Assembly (NCBI GenBank): GCA_910579935.1
Contig: CAJTVQ010000018.1
Coordinates: forward strand, 1 to 64,000
Direction: 5' to 3'
Source: an uncultured Lachnospiraceae bacterium
GTDB lineage: Bacteria; Bacillota; Clostridia; Lachnospirales; Lachnospiraceae
Length of the DNA: 64,000 bases
Of the stretch, positions 61,781 through 64,000 are shown piece by piece. How positions within the stretch are numbered: the stretch's first letter is position 1; every line of letters begins with the position of its first letter. The position numbers were made by a program, and so were the translations under genes. The notes under the pieces are model-generated. The model ran no database searches. It saw only the letters and a program-made list of their open reading frames with translations, and was not told the origin of the DNA.

Positions 61781-63544
61781 ATGGATTTTAATGCGGTATA
61801 TCATAGGGCGAATGATAATTATTGTTACCCGTTGAATGAAAATCAGCTGGTGATCAATATCAGGACAGGATATGACGTGAAATATGTGAACATTGTGCAG
61901 GGAGACCCGTTTAAGGCGGGAATTCTGGGCGGCGGGGAAAACTGGAACGGGGATGCAGTGAATATCCCGTTTAAGAAGAGACTAAAAAACCAGCTTTGGT
62001 GGACCACTACGATGGAACCGCGGTATAAACGGCTGAAATATTATTTTGAACTGATTACGGAAACGGAAAAGTGGTATTTCTTTGAAGATGGATTTGTCAG
62101 CGAGCAGCAGATGCATCTGGAGGGGAGAAGCAGGCAGTGCTTTGTATTTCCATGGATGAATCCGGCGGATATTCCGGTGACGCCGAAATGGGTCAATGAT
62201 ACGGTATGGTATCAGATTTTCCCGGAGCGGTTCTGCAACGGGGACCCTTCCATCAATCCGGAAGGGACACTGCCCTGGAGAAATGCGGGGAGCGTCGGGA
62301 ATCAGGAATTTTTCGGCGGCGATATACAGGGCATTATCAATAAACTGGATTATCTGAAGGAGCTGGGCATATCGGGGTTGTACCTGACGCCGATCAATGA
62401 AGCGCCTTCCTCCCATAAATATGATACCACCGATTATACGAAGATCGATCCACATTTCGGAACGGAAGAAACTTTCATGAAGCTGGTGGAGGAAGCCCAT
62501 GCTAGGCAGATGAAGGTGATGCTGGACGGTGTTTTCAATCACAGCGGAAAATATTTCGCACCGTGGCTGGACGTGCTGGAGAAGGGACCGGAATCCGAAT
62601 ATTACGACTGGTTCATGATCCGGGAATGGCCTTTTAACAGCGGCGGGGGAGCGGCTAAGGCCGGACAGTATTACAGCTTTGCTTTTTTTGACGATATGCC
62701 GAAACTGAACACGAACAATCCGGACGTACGGGAGTATCTGCTGGGCGTGTGTGAAACGTGGGTGAAAAAGTACGATGTGGATGGTCTCAGACTGGATGTG
62801 GCGAATGAGATTTCCCATGTGTTCTGCAAAGAACTGCGTATCCGGATGAAGGCGATAAAACCGGATATTTATATTTTGGGCGAAATCTGGCATGATGCCA
62901 TGCCATGGCTGCGCGGCGACGAGTTCGATGCGGTCATGAATTATCCGTTGGGAGAGAGCATCAAAGATTTTTGGATTGACAAGGGGTTGACCAACGAGGA
63001 TTTTGAATATACCATCAACCGCTGTTACACGGGATATATGCAGCAGACCAACGACGTGCTGTTCAATTTGCTGGATTCCCATGATACGAAACGGCTCCGC
63101 AGCGATGTGAAAAATCTGGATGAGTACTTCCAGCAGCTGGCGGTACTGTTCTCCATGCCGGGAAGTCCCTGTATCTTCTACGGGACGGAAATTGCCATGG
63201 AAGGCGGGCACGATCCGGACTGCAGACGCTGTATGCCGTGGGAAGCCATCGAGGCAGGGGAATTCCATGACCGGATTGAAATCGTGAAAAGCCTGATTCA
63301 TTTGCGGAATGAAGAGCCGCTGCTGCGGAACCGGAATTTCCATTTTCCAAATAAGATTAGCCGCCCCCGTGTTATAGAATTTATGAAGGTGGCGTGGGAG
63401 AACGATTATATCGAAGTCATCATTAACTGTGAAGAAGAGGATGTGGAAGTGGTAAAAGAAGGAGAAGTCTTATTCCAAAGGCACTATATTGATAACGTAC
63501 TGCTCCGCAACGGGATTTTAATCCGGCGGGTACGCAGGGGATAG
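61781..63544 (+). CDS. GH13 alpha-glucan hydrolase (neopullulanase/cyclomaltodextrinase type)
   Basis: The 587-residue protein has an N-terminal beta domain (1 to about 130) of the CBM34/GH13_20 type, then the (beta/alpha)8 barrel: DGVFNHSG (249-256), DGLRLDV with nucleophile Asp339, GEIW with acid-base Glu368 and LLDSHDTK with Asp435. It hydrolyses alpha-1,4 (and perhaps 1,6) links of maltodextrins, cyclodextrins or pullulan. It has no signal peptide, so it acts in the cytosol. GGGAGG before the ATG at 61781 rejects the longer start at 61733. Confidence 0.93.
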   Translation: MDFNAVYHRANDNYCYPLNENQLVINIRTGYDVKYVNIVQGDPFKAGILGGGENWNGDAVNIPFKKRLKNQLWWTTTMEPRYKRLKYYFELITETEKWYFFEDGFVSEQQMHLEGRSRQCFVFPWMNPADIPVTPKWVNDTVWYQIFPERFCNGDPSINPEGTLPWRNAGSVGNQEFFGGDIQGIINKLDYLKELGISGLYLTPINEAPSSHKYDTTDYTKIDPHFGTEETFMKLVEEAHARQMKVMLDGVFNHSGKYFAPWLDVLEKGPESEYYDWFMIREWPFNSGGGAAKAGQYYSFAFFDDMPKLNTNNPDVREYLLGVCETWVKKYDVDGLRLDVANEISHVFCKELRIRMKAIKPDIYILGEIWHDAMPWLRGDEFDAVMNYPLGESIKDFWIDKGLTNEDFEYTINRCYTGYMQQTNDVLFNLLDSHDTKRLRSDVKNLDEYFQQLAVLFSMPGSPCIFYGTEIAMEGGHDPDCRRCMPWEAIEAGEFHDRIEIVKSLIHLRNEEPLLRNRNFHFPNKISRPRVIEFMKVAWENDYIEVIINCEEEDVEVVKEGEVLFQRHYIDNVLLRNGILIRRVRRG

Positions 63545-63578
63545 GAGCTTTGGGGACGGAGGTCTGAAAAAAATACAA

Positions 63579-63635
63579 ATATTTGGAAAATCCATATCAC
63601 GGGCGTGTGATGTGGATTTTTTGGTTTCCAAATAT
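63579..63635 (+). terminator. Strong terminator after the GH13 gene
   Basis: AAAATCCATATCAC (63587-63600) pairs with GTGATGTGGATTTT (63607-63620), one G-U, followed by TTTTTT. An outer extension ATATTTGG/CCAAATAT (63579-63586, 63628-63635) encloses it. Confidence 0.85.
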
Positions 63636-63659
63636 GTAACAGTTCAGTCAGATTGTTGT

Positions 63660-63700
63660 TCCAATATTAAAAAAATATTAAAAATATATAAAAAAATATT
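63660..63700 (+). promoter_or_regulatory. A/T-rich tract upstream of the last promoter
   Basis: Four ATATT-type steps with A runs are spaced about 9-13 bp, suggesting curved DNA or an UP element for the promoter at 63699. Confidence 0.4.
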
Positions 63701-63728
63701 GAAAAGCGTATGGCAGTAGTGCTATAAT
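63699..63728 (+). promoter_or_regulatory. Promoter of the right-edge gene
   Basis: TTGAAA and TATAAT are separated by 18 bp, 42 bp before the ATG at 63771. Confidence 0.7.
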
Positions 63729-63770
63729 TATCAAATATTCTTGTTTTTTATGAAAGGATTTTGTATTTTT

Positions 63771-64000
63771 ATGCAATATACAAGGGAAACGGCGCTCAGC
63801 AGGCTGTTAGACGGTTATCGGGCTTATTTTAATATTACGATGTTCGATGGGAAGCAAGAGCATCTTGCAGCTATCTGTGAATATTTTGAACATGCGGAAA
63901 AATATGTCCTTTCCAGGCAGGCGAATCTGTGGGCGGCTAATTGCGAGGAATTTGTATATTTATTTGATGTAGAGCAGCTTTCCAGGGAGGTGTTTGAGCG
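63771..64000 (+). CDS. Partial gene of unknown function (cut by window end)
   Basis: An open frame of 76 codons runs off the right edge, starting MQYTRETALSRLLDGYRAYF. The seen part is alpha-helical and mildly acidic, with no motif or membrane segment. GAAAGGA lies upstream of the ATG; an alternative ATG at 63750 is in frame. I do not recognise the family. Confidence 0.55.
   Translation, partial: MQYTRETALSRLLDGYRAYFNITMFDGKQEHLAAICEYFEHAEKYVLSRQANLWAANCEEFVYLFDVEQLSREVFE

Noticed and set aside
61982..63343. Long minus-strand open frame (about 450 codons) opposite the GH13 gene
   Set aside because: It has no ribosome binding site or family motif, and the + strand carries all GH13 catalytic motifs. 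It is a codon-bias shadow.
1..64000. CRISPR array, rRNA or tRNA genes, insertion sequence or prophage
   Set aside because: No regularly spaced direct repeats, cloverleaf-like sequences, rRNA signatures, transposase or integrase motifs were found by eye.

Overview
The window reads as a chromosomal segment of a spore-forming Gram-positive anaerobe, most likely a Lachnospiraceae (Clostridium cluster XIVa) species. The reasons are AGGAGG-type ribosome binding sites, TTGACA/TATAAT promoters with 17 bp spacers, clostridial sporulation genes (gerW/ytfJ, a DUF2953 protein, ylbJ), the yloU-yloV-recG-degV order, an EFR1-type flavodoxin-ferredoxin, and lineage-typical proteins of unknown function (DUF4037, DUF2809, UPF0210). 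Nearly all genes are on the + strand. I see no rRNA, tRNA, CRISPR array, transposase, integrase or phage gene. The species is not determinable from what I can see.

Layout. 1-1.1 kb: a wrecked DUF5050/DUF3298-like gene. 1.3-6.8 kb: a TetR repressor facing a five-gene operon (SCP2-like lipid-binding protein, alpha/beta hydrolase, stand-alone condensation-domain protein, acyl carrier protein, AMP-forming ligase). This looks like a small split acyl-carrier assembly line of unknown product and is the best candidate for an undescribed system. 6.9-8.3 kb: a frameshifted AAA-ATPase remnant and a lipoprotein. 8.5-19.6 kb: amino-acid biosynthesis (metH, ilvB, two ilvN-type ACT subunits, ilvC, a cysK homologue, a LysR regulator, leuC, leuD). 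19.7-21.1 kb: an Rrf2 regulator facing a flavodoxin-ferredoxin gene with striking dyads. 21.3-26.4 kb: TPR/DUF4037 pair, NusG-II protein, Gx-type membrane protein, ruvAB, zapA. 26.5-34.8 kb: U32/DUF3656 protein, a SEDS-PBP fusion, an unknown 103-residue protein, DUF2953, gerW, a 46-residue membrane peptide and a coiled-coil J-domain protein. 34.9-40.4 kb: rpmB, then yloU-yloV-recG and degV (fatty-acid kinase type). 40.4-41.0 kb: two giant imperfect palindromes. 41.2-45.3 kb: a type IIA topoisomerase pair. 45.4-52.6 kb: XRE regulator, rsmD, coaD, coiled-coil protein, amidase, ylbJ, pseudouridine synthase, transglutaminase. 52.7-61.3 kb: zinc-finger membrane protein, polA, coaE, large FtsA-like protein, MBL hydrolase, ACT protein, UPF0210. 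61.3-64 kb: repeat debris, a GH13 alpha-glucan hydrolase, and the start of an unidentified gene.

Two cross-cutting patterns stand out. First, a dispersed family of long palindromic elements has two near-complete copies at 40.4-41.0 kb and a solo end at 61.3 kb. Second, the leader GYRCRGAAATGAGG recurs 5-6 nt before the start codon of five unrelated genes. All calls were made by eye from sequence; no database search was run.
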